A stretch of 64,000 bases of DNA, taken from the NCBI RefSeq assembly GCF_040712315.1, contig NC_134021.1, positions 27,862,001 through 27,926,000 on the forward strand, given 5' to 3'. Below are positions 46,229 through 54,960 of this stretch, one piece after another. Position numbers and translations under genes: made by a program. Numbering within the stretch: position 1 is the stretch's first letter; each line of letters opens with the position of its first letter. Origin of the DNA: Castanea sativa. Taxonomy: Eukaryota > Streptophyta > Magnoliopsida > Fagales > Fagaceae. The notes beneath the pieces are model-generated. The model was not told the origin of the DNA. It made no database searches and worked only from the letters and a program-made list of their open reading frames with translations.

Positions 46229-46601
46229 TGTAAACACAATTTTTCCCAATTGCAGAAACTAAACAATTGAAAAGAAATATGGTTTGCAAATATGAATTTT
46301 TATTGATGAATATTGAGTACAATCTCTATTTCAATTCTTTTACAAAGGAATACCCTCTGATTCTATCTTCATTGAACTTGACTCGAACAAGGAATCTTCT
46401 TGCCTTTAGTTGGAAGATTATTGAATAGTCTTTACAACAAATCTCTAGCTTTGAGCTTATTAGAGATTTATTGTTCTTTAAGTCTTCGAATGTGAAGGCT
46501 CTTAGGTTGAAGTTCTTCGGGGCTTTAGAGGCTTGATCCGTTGAGCTTCAAAGATTTGGGTTTGTTGAAATTTACGAAGGCTTTTTAGCTTACTTCCAAT
46601 A
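46229..46601 (-). repeat. Truncated 5' LTR of palindrome gypsy
   Basis: It carries the complete U5 end (plus strand TGTAAACACAATTTTTCC) but breaks off inside the LTR at 46601, immediately beside the ACGTG duplication. The U3 and TATA box are absent. Confidence 0.8.
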
Positions 46602-46823
46602 ACGTGCTTAGGGGATTGGAAGCGAGTCAAGATAGGAATGTACCCGAGAATAACATAGGCAGCACAGAGTTGACCGTCCTTGTGGAGGAAAATCCTGGAT
46701 TTCAAAATCCTGTTAAGATCCTCATAGTTCACCAAGTTAAGATTCAAGGCGGTAAAAATTTTATCTGCGAGAATTTTTAAAAGAAAAAGTTAGGATTCAG
46801 GCATTAAAAAAAACATAAAACAA

Positions 46824-46855
<32 letters not shown>

Positions 46856-47448
46856 ACAAAACAAACACAAAAGAGGCTAAAAGTAAGGGAAGGAATTCTC
46901 AATGAACTAAGGGTTAGCTACTTTTTCAGGCCTATGATCACCACACCTAGTTCCCCATCCTGCGTGGGACAATGTAACCCATCATGCTAGTCACCCGAGA
47001 CAATCAAATAATCCTCATCCATGCCTTTGTTGGTCTTAGGAAGGCAAAAAATTAATCTAATTGCGGGTACTCTAGTCCTAAGGTAGTATCCCGCGTCTTT
47101 ACTATTTTGGTAACTGTAAACCCAGTTGACATCGTGATAAGACAGGTTGACACCCATATTTCGATTTAACATATCTACACTACCTAACACCCTAAAGAGG
47201 TTTGGAGAGCATTAAGTAGGGAAAAGCCTATAGAAGATCAAGAAATCCCTTGTTACCCTACCCATGGGAATTTGCATTCCACCTTCTATAAAGGCAATCA
47301 TAGGAATGACCATGACACCAGTTAGTCTCTTGGTGTACCATTCCCTTAAATGGCAATGTTCTATCTCTACCACGGCGAGAATATAATATTTAGCTTTAAA
47401 GGCCTCTCTCCCCTCGAGTGTGCTTACTAGGCTAGCGAATCTACCCAT
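46602..47448 (-). pseudogene. Antisense ORF of host gypsy, N-terminal part (Transposase_28-like)
   Basis: The minus strand opens with MGRFASLVSTLEGREAFKAK (47448). The block IEGGMQIPMGRVTRDFLIFY and VLGSVDMLNRNMGVNLSYHD follow; they match in pattern GGLRLPLNAFARELLTRLGL and LIVSMQVLWMEV of the antisense ORF at 49747. This is the family I know as Pfam PF04195, putative gypsy-type transposon. A TAA at about 47210 replaces a probable CAA. An intron seems to end with CTCGCAG at about 46765, before NLNLVNYEDLNRILKSRIFL. A TATATAAAG box lies on the minus strand at 47590-47598. Confidence 0.7.
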
Positions 47449-47589
47449 CCTAATGACTAAACATAAGAAGAACTCTAAACTAAGTTAGGGCTCAAGACAC
47501 TTACAAGTCTAGAAAATGGGGCTCCATAGACGGCTTCTCTTAAGGTAAGGTAAAGATTGCTAAAATAGGGGAAAGTGATTCCACTCTCC

Positions 47590-47598
47590 CTTTATATA
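47590..47598 (-). promoter_or_regulatory. TATA box upstream of host antisense ORF
   Basis: Minus-strand TATATAAAG lies 142 bp upstream of the ATG at 47448 and outside the LTR. It suggests a dedicated antisense promoter. Confidence 0.6.
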
Positions 47599-47865
47599 GG
47601 GGTGATAAAGGAGCGGTGATTTTCCCGCCCATTACGTTAGAAAAATTTCAACTATTGGATCTTTATCACACCATTGAATGTAGGGGACATATAGCCACTT
47701 ACTACATTAACTATAGCATTGCGGATGTTGAAGCGTCAAAAGCGTGTATGAGACAGGTGAAAAGACACTCCTACATGAGAAATCATCCAGAACGTGTCAA
47801 CTTTCCTACACTTACTAAAACCACACTCTCCTAAGTGGTAGAGAGAGTGAATTTTTGGGGGCTAT

Positions 47866-48559
47866 TGTAGGAGGGGTAAGATTCGACCATAGAATAGTAA
47901 CATGTGGGTCCGACTTGAGAAGATGGAAAGGCCCATCCTCTCACTAGTCCTAGCCCAATACGTTGATAAGAGCCCAAGTATTGAAACCGAAGAAGCCGAC
48001 CGTCCGAGGAGCCTGAAGAGCGAACATTCCTCAAAAGGCTTTAAGCAAGCCACTTGGACCAAAAGACAAAATACCAAGGAAGGAGGTAGAGACATGCAAG
48101 TAAAGAAGAAGGAAAATATCTAGATAGAGTACTCATTATCTCTGCATTCAATGCACTACACCAACTTAGCCAGACACATTAATGACAGAATGACCCCTGA
48201 ACAATACCCTCACAGCTTGCAGCACATTCTACCACCTCCAACAAAACCCTGATGGGACAAATATCCAAACGAAGATCAGTGACTGTACAAGTGGAGGGCT
48301 GAGATGTAGCTTAAATAGCTATATAAAGAAAGGGAAATGCTCCAAATTTAGGGATGGAGAATCTAAGAAAAATATACACTGTGCATCTATACTTTGTAAC
48401 CGAGACTTGAACATTATATGAACTAGAGATTCTCGGACTAACTCTGGGAATAATTAATATTGAAATCTTCTTCTTTCTTGTAGATAACTTGTTTTTCCAT
48501 TAACTTGAAACTAACCATTAAAGCATACAAATGTTGACCTCGGAAATCCGTTATCTACA
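47866..48559 (+). repeat. 3' LTR of host gypsy element
   Basis: It starts TGTAGGAGGGG directly after the purine-rich tract TTTTTGGGGGCTAT (47852-47865) and ends GTTATCTACA at 48559. A TATATAAAG box lies near 48320. Length is 694 bp. The partner LTR is not in the window, so the right border rests on TG..CA ends. Confidence 0.7.
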
Positions 48560-48761
48560 AATTAATTATACTGGGTAGTCACACATTAACTCTCCATCCA
48601 TCTTGAGTTGGTAACATATTTTAGCCCACATACAAATACAATACAACTTTTTTTTTTCTTTCATAAAAGTGTTTTTTTTTTTAATTTTTTTTTTTTGGTA
48701 TCTAAGCCTACCTACTTAAATAGTAAAAATCTAATTCCTTTAAGAGTTTGTAAATAAATGT
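48560..48761. other. Short host stretch between two gypsy elements
   Basis: AT-rich with T tracts; nothing recognised. It ends in AATGT, one copy of the target duplication of the next element. Confidence 0.6.
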
Positions 48762-49405
48762 TGATGATGCCAAGAAGATCAGTAGGCTGGATGCTTCGGA
48801 CTTGATAGGACCGGTTGCTCTCTCTGCGGCCTGAAAAAGAAAGAGAAGCCAATCAAAGGCGACCGGGGCTGCCGGCCAAAAACCCTCCGATGGTAAAGTT
48901 AGTTCTTCTCACTATGTTTTTGGAGTTCCAACTTTTTTGGAGTCGAAATCACGCATACCTTTGCCTTGTCTGAATCAGTCTTTATATAGCGCCTTCATAG
49001 ACGGTTATCGAAATAGGAACCTCTCCTGTATTCAAGGAGGCTTAACGTAACTGCCATAACTGTTTAGGAGTTACACTTCTATTTCACAACGGATACATGA
49101 CTGTTATGCGTGGGATAAGGGATTGTCACATTATATTCGGAGATTCTCCTAAGTATGATACCCTCGTCCTGGAATTCCTTCATCGAGTGCGCCTGTTAAT
49201 TCCAAGTGTAACATCCTAGTCCACGAATCTTTACATGGACGAGTCCTCTCAGGGTAGGCTGTGCGCATCCCACGGACGAGGGATGTAGCTTCGCTATCAC
49301 CCTCTGGACGTCCTTGTCTGTTACCCTCGTCCTGAGGATAACTTCTGGACGGCTGCCGAAGTGATGTCCGTCCAGGGACGGGTTGAGTGTTTTCATCCCA
49401 CATCA
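48762..49405 (-). repeat. 3' LTR of Tat-like gypsy
   Basis: In plus orientation it runs TGATGATGCC...CCCACATCA. A minus-strand TATATAAAG box lies at 48980-48988. The minus-strand polypurine tract GGACGAGGGGCAAC adjoins at 49406-49419. Confidence 0.9.
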
Positions 49406-49569
49406 GTTGCCCCTCGTCCAGGAGTTATACGATGTATCAACAGATTTTAAAATGCACCACGTGTCGCACATCCATAGGAGGTTAGTCAACTGGTTTACTC
49501 CTCCGAGGCATGCGCCACGTGTCACCTTCTAATTAGGTCCGTCGTTGCGGTTACCGAGACTTTTCTGCC

Positions 49570-49578
49570 TATAAATAG
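49570..49578 (+). promoter_or_regulatory. TATA box of the antisense ORF
   Basis: Plus-strand TATAAATAG lies 165 bp outside the LTR and 169 bp before ATG 49747. It is followed by a CT-rich leader and is on the strand opposite to the element's own transcription. Confidence 0.7.
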
Positions 49579-50540
49579 TGGTTTCTCTCTCGTGCCCCTC
49601 TCACTTTTCCAAATTTTCTGCTTTGACACTCTCGTCCGTCGCTTCGTCTAAGAATATCCTCAGCATCCTTAGTGTCCCTCATCTAGAGCCGGGTAATCTT
49701 TCTATACTTACTTTAGCTTTCCTTTTTAAGTGTTAGGACGTTTTCAATGGCCTCCTGCTCGTCTAGCGACAGTGTGGTCAGGGCCATAGACGAGTATCAC
49801 GACTAGTTGTGACACCTCTAGTAACGTCAGTAGTAGTAGTGGTCACACAACTGAGGAATACACATCTGGTGTTCCTGGAATTCCTGTAGAAGCTTTTCAA
49901 GAGAGTATTAGGACGAGAACAGCCTCTGGGGCTGACACCTCGACGAGCTCCCCGCCGTCCTCCCCTTTAGACGAACAGGAAACCGTATATAGTTGTGCTT
50001 TAGAGGTTCCTTCCAAGACGGACGAGAGGAGGTTAGATTCCCTTAGGACTTGGTTTCAGATTCCTGATGATCTAAACCCTAGGCTAGCTGTCCGAGGTGA
50101 GTGGTGTTGCCAGCCTCGTTTTGGAATAGGTGTTTATGAAGCCTATTTGTTAGGAGGGCTTAGACTTCCTTTAAATGCCTTTGCTAGGGAATTACTCACT
50201 AGGCTGGGCTTGGGAGTGTGTCAGCTTAACCCCAACGCATGGAGACTAATTGTCTCCATGCAAGTCTTATGGATGGAGGTGTTTGACGGGGACCGTCCTA
50301 TCACCGTGGACGAGTTCTTGTACTGCTATAAACCCTCCGAGATAAATCAATCTCGAGGCTTCCATCAGTTCACAGCCAGGGGCAATGACTGTAGACTGAT
50401 TAAGTCTTTGCCCTCGTCTGACAGAAACTGGAAGACGGAATTTTTCTTCGTCTCTGGTTTCTGGGCGGGGCATCCCGTTGAGATTGGTAGAGACTCATTT
50501 GCTCCTTATACTGGAGACATAGGGAACCTTCGTCTAGAAG

Positions 50541-50629
50541 GTATGTTATGTTCTTCTTTTTTGTTTCTTTTATATTATACTTTCTATTTGGACGATGGTC
50601 TGACCTTAATTTCCTTTTTTCCTTTCCAG
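50541..50629 (+). other. Intron 1 of antisense ORF
   Basis: GTATGT...TTTCCAG, 89 bp, T-rich. Removing it completes an Ala codon and keeps the frame. Confidence 0.7.
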
Positions 50630-50800
50630 CCGTTGGACGACCTTCTTTGAGCAAGTTCCATCGTGACCGCGTCCACAGGGCCCGTCTACATCCTGAACGA
50701 GACTTTCACTCGTTAGTGACCCTTAAGCGTCTACACTAGTGGGGACTAGGCCCTGAACCGTCCGTCGAAGTTTTAGCACACGAGTTAACTACCCGTAGAC

Positions 50801-50909
50801 GTGAGTGCTCCTCTTAAGATAGGCATTTTTCATTTTTGTTTATGATTACTATTTATATTTATTTATTTTTTTTTTTATTTATTATTTTTTTTTATTATTA
50901 TTTTTTTAG
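50801..50909 (+). other. Intron 2 of antisense ORF
   Basis: GTGAGT...TTTTTAG, 109 bp, very T-rich. The junction forms an Arg codon followed by ATG 50912. Confidence 0.7.
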
Positions 50910-51355
50910 GAATGGCAACCATGAAGGGAAACAAGGGGAAGGAAGTGGTCGACGAGGTAGCTAGACCTGAACCTCAGCCCCAGCCTCGTCCTGCTACTGG
51001 AGAAAAAAGGAAAAGTTTGTCCAAGCATGTGGACTTGGCTAGCTTGCCAAGTCGTCGGGGGAAGAAAGCTAAGTCCGGGCCGTCCACGACTGAAACTGTT
51101 AGGCCTGAGCTTCCTCCTCAGTCGCCCGTCCTGGTCGTTGACGTAGATTCATCCACGCCCCTTAGTGCCACTCCGTCCAAGTCCCCTGCTCCTGACTCGT
51201 CCCAGCCTCCTCAAAGGACTTCTACTAATTTATTGGAGAACGAGGATCTGGCTTGGGAACGATTCCAAGAGGCTGTGAAGGGCGAGGACGTAGCTGCGTG
51301 CTACGACATGTCCTTGAAAGAGTTCGAGCACTCTGGCGTCCACGATCTCTTCAAG

Positions 51356-51438
51356 GTGACCATCTTTGCCTCGTCCTGATTTGTCCATGTTTGCCCAATA
51401 TTATTTCTATCATCTGAACTTTCTATTCTTCTATGCAG
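51356..51438 (+). other. Intron 3 of antisense ORF
   Basis: GTGACC...CTATGCAG, 83 bp. It falls between complete codons (Lys and Ala). Confidence 0.7.
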
Positions 51439-52394
51439 GCAATGTCCAAGTTCATAGCTGCGTCCAGGCAGGCCACAGAGATGGACAGGACGAGGATCCT
51501 TCTGGAGAAAAGGATAGAAGAGATCAAAAACGACTGTAGGACGTGGGCAGAGGTGGCGAACAAGGCCAAGGACGAGGCTGAGGAGTTCAAGGCTTTGGTG
51601 GGGGAGCTGAAGTCCGACACTGCCAGGAAGGACGAGCGTCTTGAACTTCTTCAAAAGGAGAACGACGAGCTGAATCTACTTCTGAAGAAAGCTAAAGACG
51701 AGGCAGTGGAGGAATTCAAAGCGTCCAAAGAATTCACTGACCTGATGGATACAAACTACGCAGCAGGGTTTGAGGACTTTAGAATGGACGCTATGGACAA
51801 CTTTCCTGAAGTTGACTTTAGCACCATTAAACTCAACCTTGCTGCTGCTACAAGTTCCCTCGTCCACACAGGCTCAGACGATGTCAACATCGAGGACGAC
51901 GCTTCCACCAAACCAGCTCAGGACGACCCCAACGTTGATGCCCCTTCCTCTTGAAGAAGTTGTTATTGTTGTTTAGCTTTCTTCTTTTCTCTTTTTCTTT
52001 TTTTTATTTAAAATGTATTTGAGAATTTGAAATGTTATTCAAGTACAATTTCCTCGTCTAGAGTGTTCTAGACGAGCTTATGAACAATGTCTTTTACTGT
52101 TTATTTTATAAGGGTTTTTGGATGGTGGCCGTCTACCCTTTCCAAGTTAAAGAATATCTTCTTTGTTTGTTATCATTTATGTCATTGTCCTTTAAACTAT
52201 GCTCTAAGTGTTGAATGACCGTCTACAATCTTTTTATGGACGACCCACTTAGGACTGATGATGACTGCATTACTTTAGCCTGTCCTTTAGGCAATTATTA
52301 TTCGCCTTCTCGAAAGCAGTTTATAATGTTTATGTTTTCTCGTCTTGACGAGTGCTCGTCTCTGGAATGTTATATCTTAAGGCTTACTTTTCTT

Positions 52395-52590
52395 CCTTAG
52401 ACGAGTGGGCCTTGGCCTTCTTCCTTTTGCTTTATCCTCATTTATTTATTTATTTATTTTTTTTTGAAGGAAAGCTTTGGACGAGCAGTCCTTGGCTTCT
52501 TTCTCTTGCTTTATCCTTTTTGAAGGAAAGCTTTGGACGAGCAGGCCTTAGCATTTTTCCCTTTGCTTTGTCCTCATTTAAAGGAAATCT
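52395..52590. repeat. Spacer repeats between antisense ORF and pol
   Basis: Three imperfect tandem copies of a unit with GACGAGCAGGCCTTGGC, TTTGCTTTATCCT and GAAGGAAAGCTTTG (about 65-95 bp each) fill the gap where the two convergent frames end. Confidence 0.8.
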
Positions 52591-52933
52591 TAGACGAGTT
52601 TTCCCCCGTCCCGAGATTTTATTTGTCTGAGGCTTTTGCCTCGTTCGTGGATATTATCAAGGAACTGGAATTCAAGTACATAAGAAATCCAAACCATATT
52701 ATTACATGAACATTGTTCACAAACTTGGCACACGCTTATAAGCTAGTGCCTTATTAAGATATCAAGTACATAGCATCGTCTTTCATAAGCTAGTCTGTAA
52801 GTAGTGCAAAAGTTTAAGAACTAGTGCACTTTTATTCATAACACACCATAATAGTAGTAAAAGCACAAGTAAATATAAGCAAACACGCAAATCACAACTA
52901 TAATTTTGCCACTGACTTCCCTCGTCCCGCTCA

Positions 52934-54019
52934 TCACTGATAGTACCTTCGCAGATGTTCCACGTTCCAAGGATGTTCTAACTTCCGCCCGTCTAGGGCT
53001 TCTAGGTAGTAGGACCCCTGCCTTTTGCAGTTGATTACCCTGTATGGTCCTTCCCAATTAGGTCCCAGTTTTCCATGAGTTGGGTTCCTGGTCGCCAAGG
53101 AGACCCTTTTGAGGACAAGGTCCCCCACACCGAACCGTCTGGGTTTCACCATGGCGTCATGCTGTCTGGCCATGAGATTTTTGTACCTTGCCGTCCGTTG
53201 TTCTGCATCCATTCTTACCTCATCGATAAGATCGCGGTCGAGGCGAAGTTGTTCCCCGTTGTCTTTCTCCTGGTACTCCATCACTCGGTGACTCGCCATG
53301 TGGACCTCCGCTAGTATGAAAGCTTCACTCCCATAGGCTAGTTTGAACGGGGTCTCTCCTGTTGGAGTTCGTGCGGTCGTCCTATAGGCCCAAAGAACAC
53401 CCGGTAACTCGTCTGGCCATATCCCTTTTGCCCCCTCAAGCCGAGTCTTGATGATTTTCAGCAGGGATCAGTTTGCTACTTCTGCTTGCCCATTTGCCTG
53501 TGGATGGGAGGGTGAAGAATAGTGATTCTTAATTCCAAAATGATTGCAGAAGTCCCTGAAGGGTGCGTTGTCAAATTGACGCCCGTTGTCAGATACTAAT
53601 ACCCTGGGTACTCCGAACCTGCATAGGATGTTCTTCCATACGAAATTTTTCATGTTCTGCTGAGTGATTGCTGCAAGAGGCTCGGCTTCTACCCACTTGG
53701 TAAAGTAATCTATTCCAACCACCAAAAATTTCATCTGCCGGATTCCTACGGGAAAAGGACCCAAGATATCCAGGCCCCACTGTGCAAAGGGCCATGGGGC
53801 CGTCATTGGGGTCTGGTATTCTGACGGCTGTCTAGGCACGTTGCTATAACGCTGGCATTGGTCACATACCTTGACATAGGCTTTAGCGTCTGCTTGCATT
53901 GTTGGCCAATAGTAGCCGGCACGGACGACCTTATGGACAAGGGACCTTGCCCCTGAATGATTTCCACACGATCCTTCATGAACTTCTCTTAGAACATAGT
54001 TTGACTCGTCAGGAGCCAA
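52934..54019 (-). pseudogene. Gypsy integrase, zinc, core and C-terminal domains
   Basis: Starting in the shifted frame: REVHEGSCGNHSGARSLVHK and YVKVCDQCQRYSN (HHCC), WPFAQWGLDILGPFPVG, VGIDYFTKWVEAEPL, LVSDNGRQFDNAPF and SHPQANGQAEVAN, with the catalytic D, D and E. A TGA at about 53465-53467 follows where Arg is expected. The frame then continues to FGVGDLVLKRVS, NWEGPYRVINCKRQGSYYLE and HPWNVEHLRRYYQ at the true stop (52934). Confidence 0.85.
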
Positions 54020-54957
54020 GCATCCTTCATGTACAACACTTCATTAATGAGGACATACTTGGCCGACCTGACCCTCAACTTTCTCGCCTCATCCTTGTCC
54101 TCTGGAAGCCTCCCATCCTTGAGGTAAATTATTATCGGACTCATCCAATTCTCTCCTCCTCCTATCTGCTGTATGTCAGGGATGTCTATGCTCGGCATGT
54201 ACTGGATGTCGTCGAACTCGTCTATGACCCCTGCCAAGGCGGCTTTCGCCAAGGCGTCTGCTTCTGCATTCTCCTCCCTAGGAAGTTGAATAAAACTTAT
54301 GGCTGAAAATTTTCGGGCAAGGCGTTTCACTTTGTTAAGGTACTTCTTCATTCGATCTTCCTTGACATCACACATCCCATTTACTTGGTTGATGACCAGT
54401 TGAGAGTCTCCTTTGATTGTTAACGACTCCACCCCTAAGGACTTGGCCAATTCCAACCCCTTGAGTAGAGCCTCGTACTCAGCCTCGTTGTTGGTAGTTG
54501 GATACTGCAGACGGGTCGCATACTCCAGCTTGTCACCCTCAGGGGACTTCAGTACAATTCCAATCCCTCCTGCATACATTGTGGACGATCCGTCTACATT
54601 TACCACCCACGTTTCATTTCCTTCGTCCTTGTTCAGGTCGTCCTGACTGGGAGTGAATTCTGCAATGAAATCTACCAACGCTTGCGCTTTTATTGTGCTC
54701 CTCGGGAGGTACCTGACGTCGAACTCGCTGAGCTCAACGGCCCACTGTACCAGCCGTCCAGCAGCTTCCAACTTGCCCATCGCCTTTTTTATGGGATGGT
54801 CTGTCAGGACGTTGATGACGTGTGCCTGAAAATAATGTCTCAGCTTCCTGGAAGCCGTGACTAATGCGAAGGCTAGTTTCTCCATCATCGGGTATCATCC
54901 TTCTGCCCCTCTCATCGCGTGGCTTGTGTAATAGACCGGCCTCTGGACTCTCCCCTC
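53989..54957 (-). pseudogene. Gypsy RNase H and integrase N-terminus
   Basis: The same frame continues after TGA 54958 and meets a second TGA at about 54889-54891. It is then open for 299 codons: LRHYFQAHVINVLTDHPIKK, then NVDGSSTMYAGGIGIVL (archaeal-type RNase H), TNNEAEYEALLKGLELA and VKGDSQLV-like VESLTIKGDSQLV, carrying D, E and D. It ends by a one-base shift near 54020 in the KDA-L block before integrase. Confidence 0.85.
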
Positions 54958-54960
54958 TTC

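Larger units (their letters stand above)
35762..46601 (-). mobile_element. Ty3/gypsy element with palindromic LTR pair at one end
   Basis: A minus-strand element. Its 5' LTR is only a 373-bp remnant (46229-46601). It has PBS, gag, protease, a scrambled integrase region and long 3' non-coding DNA. A full-length 3' LTR (36859-37887) is mirrored by an inverted LTR (35762-36780). ACGTG flanks the whole unit (35757-35761 and 46602-46606), and the host ORF reads through when it is removed. RT and RNase H are deleted. Confidence 0.85.
25611..48559 (+). mobile_element. Host Ty3/gypsy element with antisense ORF, split by nested insertions
   Basis: The right end is a plus-strand 3' LTR (47866-48559) preceded by a polypurine tract. 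Left of it a minus-strand ORF of the antisense-ORF type runs in three blocks (47448-46602, 35761-35136, 27298-26521). These are separated by a gypsy (35762-46601) and a copia (27299-35135) insertion. Further left are tandem repeats and then the truncated gypsy at 25610. The gag-pol part and 5' LTR, expected on the plus strand to the left, are not in the window. Confidence 0.8.
49747..51954 (+). pseudogene. Spliced antisense ORF (PF04195/Transposase_28-like, then coiled coil)
   Basis: Four exons fit GT-AG rules and join frames: 49747-50540, 50630-50800, 50910-51355, 51439-51954. Exon 1 has a Ser-rich start, a frameshift near 49800, then FQIPDDLNPRLAV, VYEAYLLGGLRLPLNAF, NPNAWRLIVSMQVLWMEVF and FFVSGFWAGHP. 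I recognise these as the putative gypsy-type transposon family. Exon 2 has a TAG at 50737-50739. Exon 3 is basic and Pro-rich (nuclear-signal-like KRKSLSKH, RRGKKAK). Exon 4 is a coiled coil (about residues 10-100) with an acidic tail. It lies convergent to pol and has its own TATA box. Function unknown. Confidence 0.75.
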
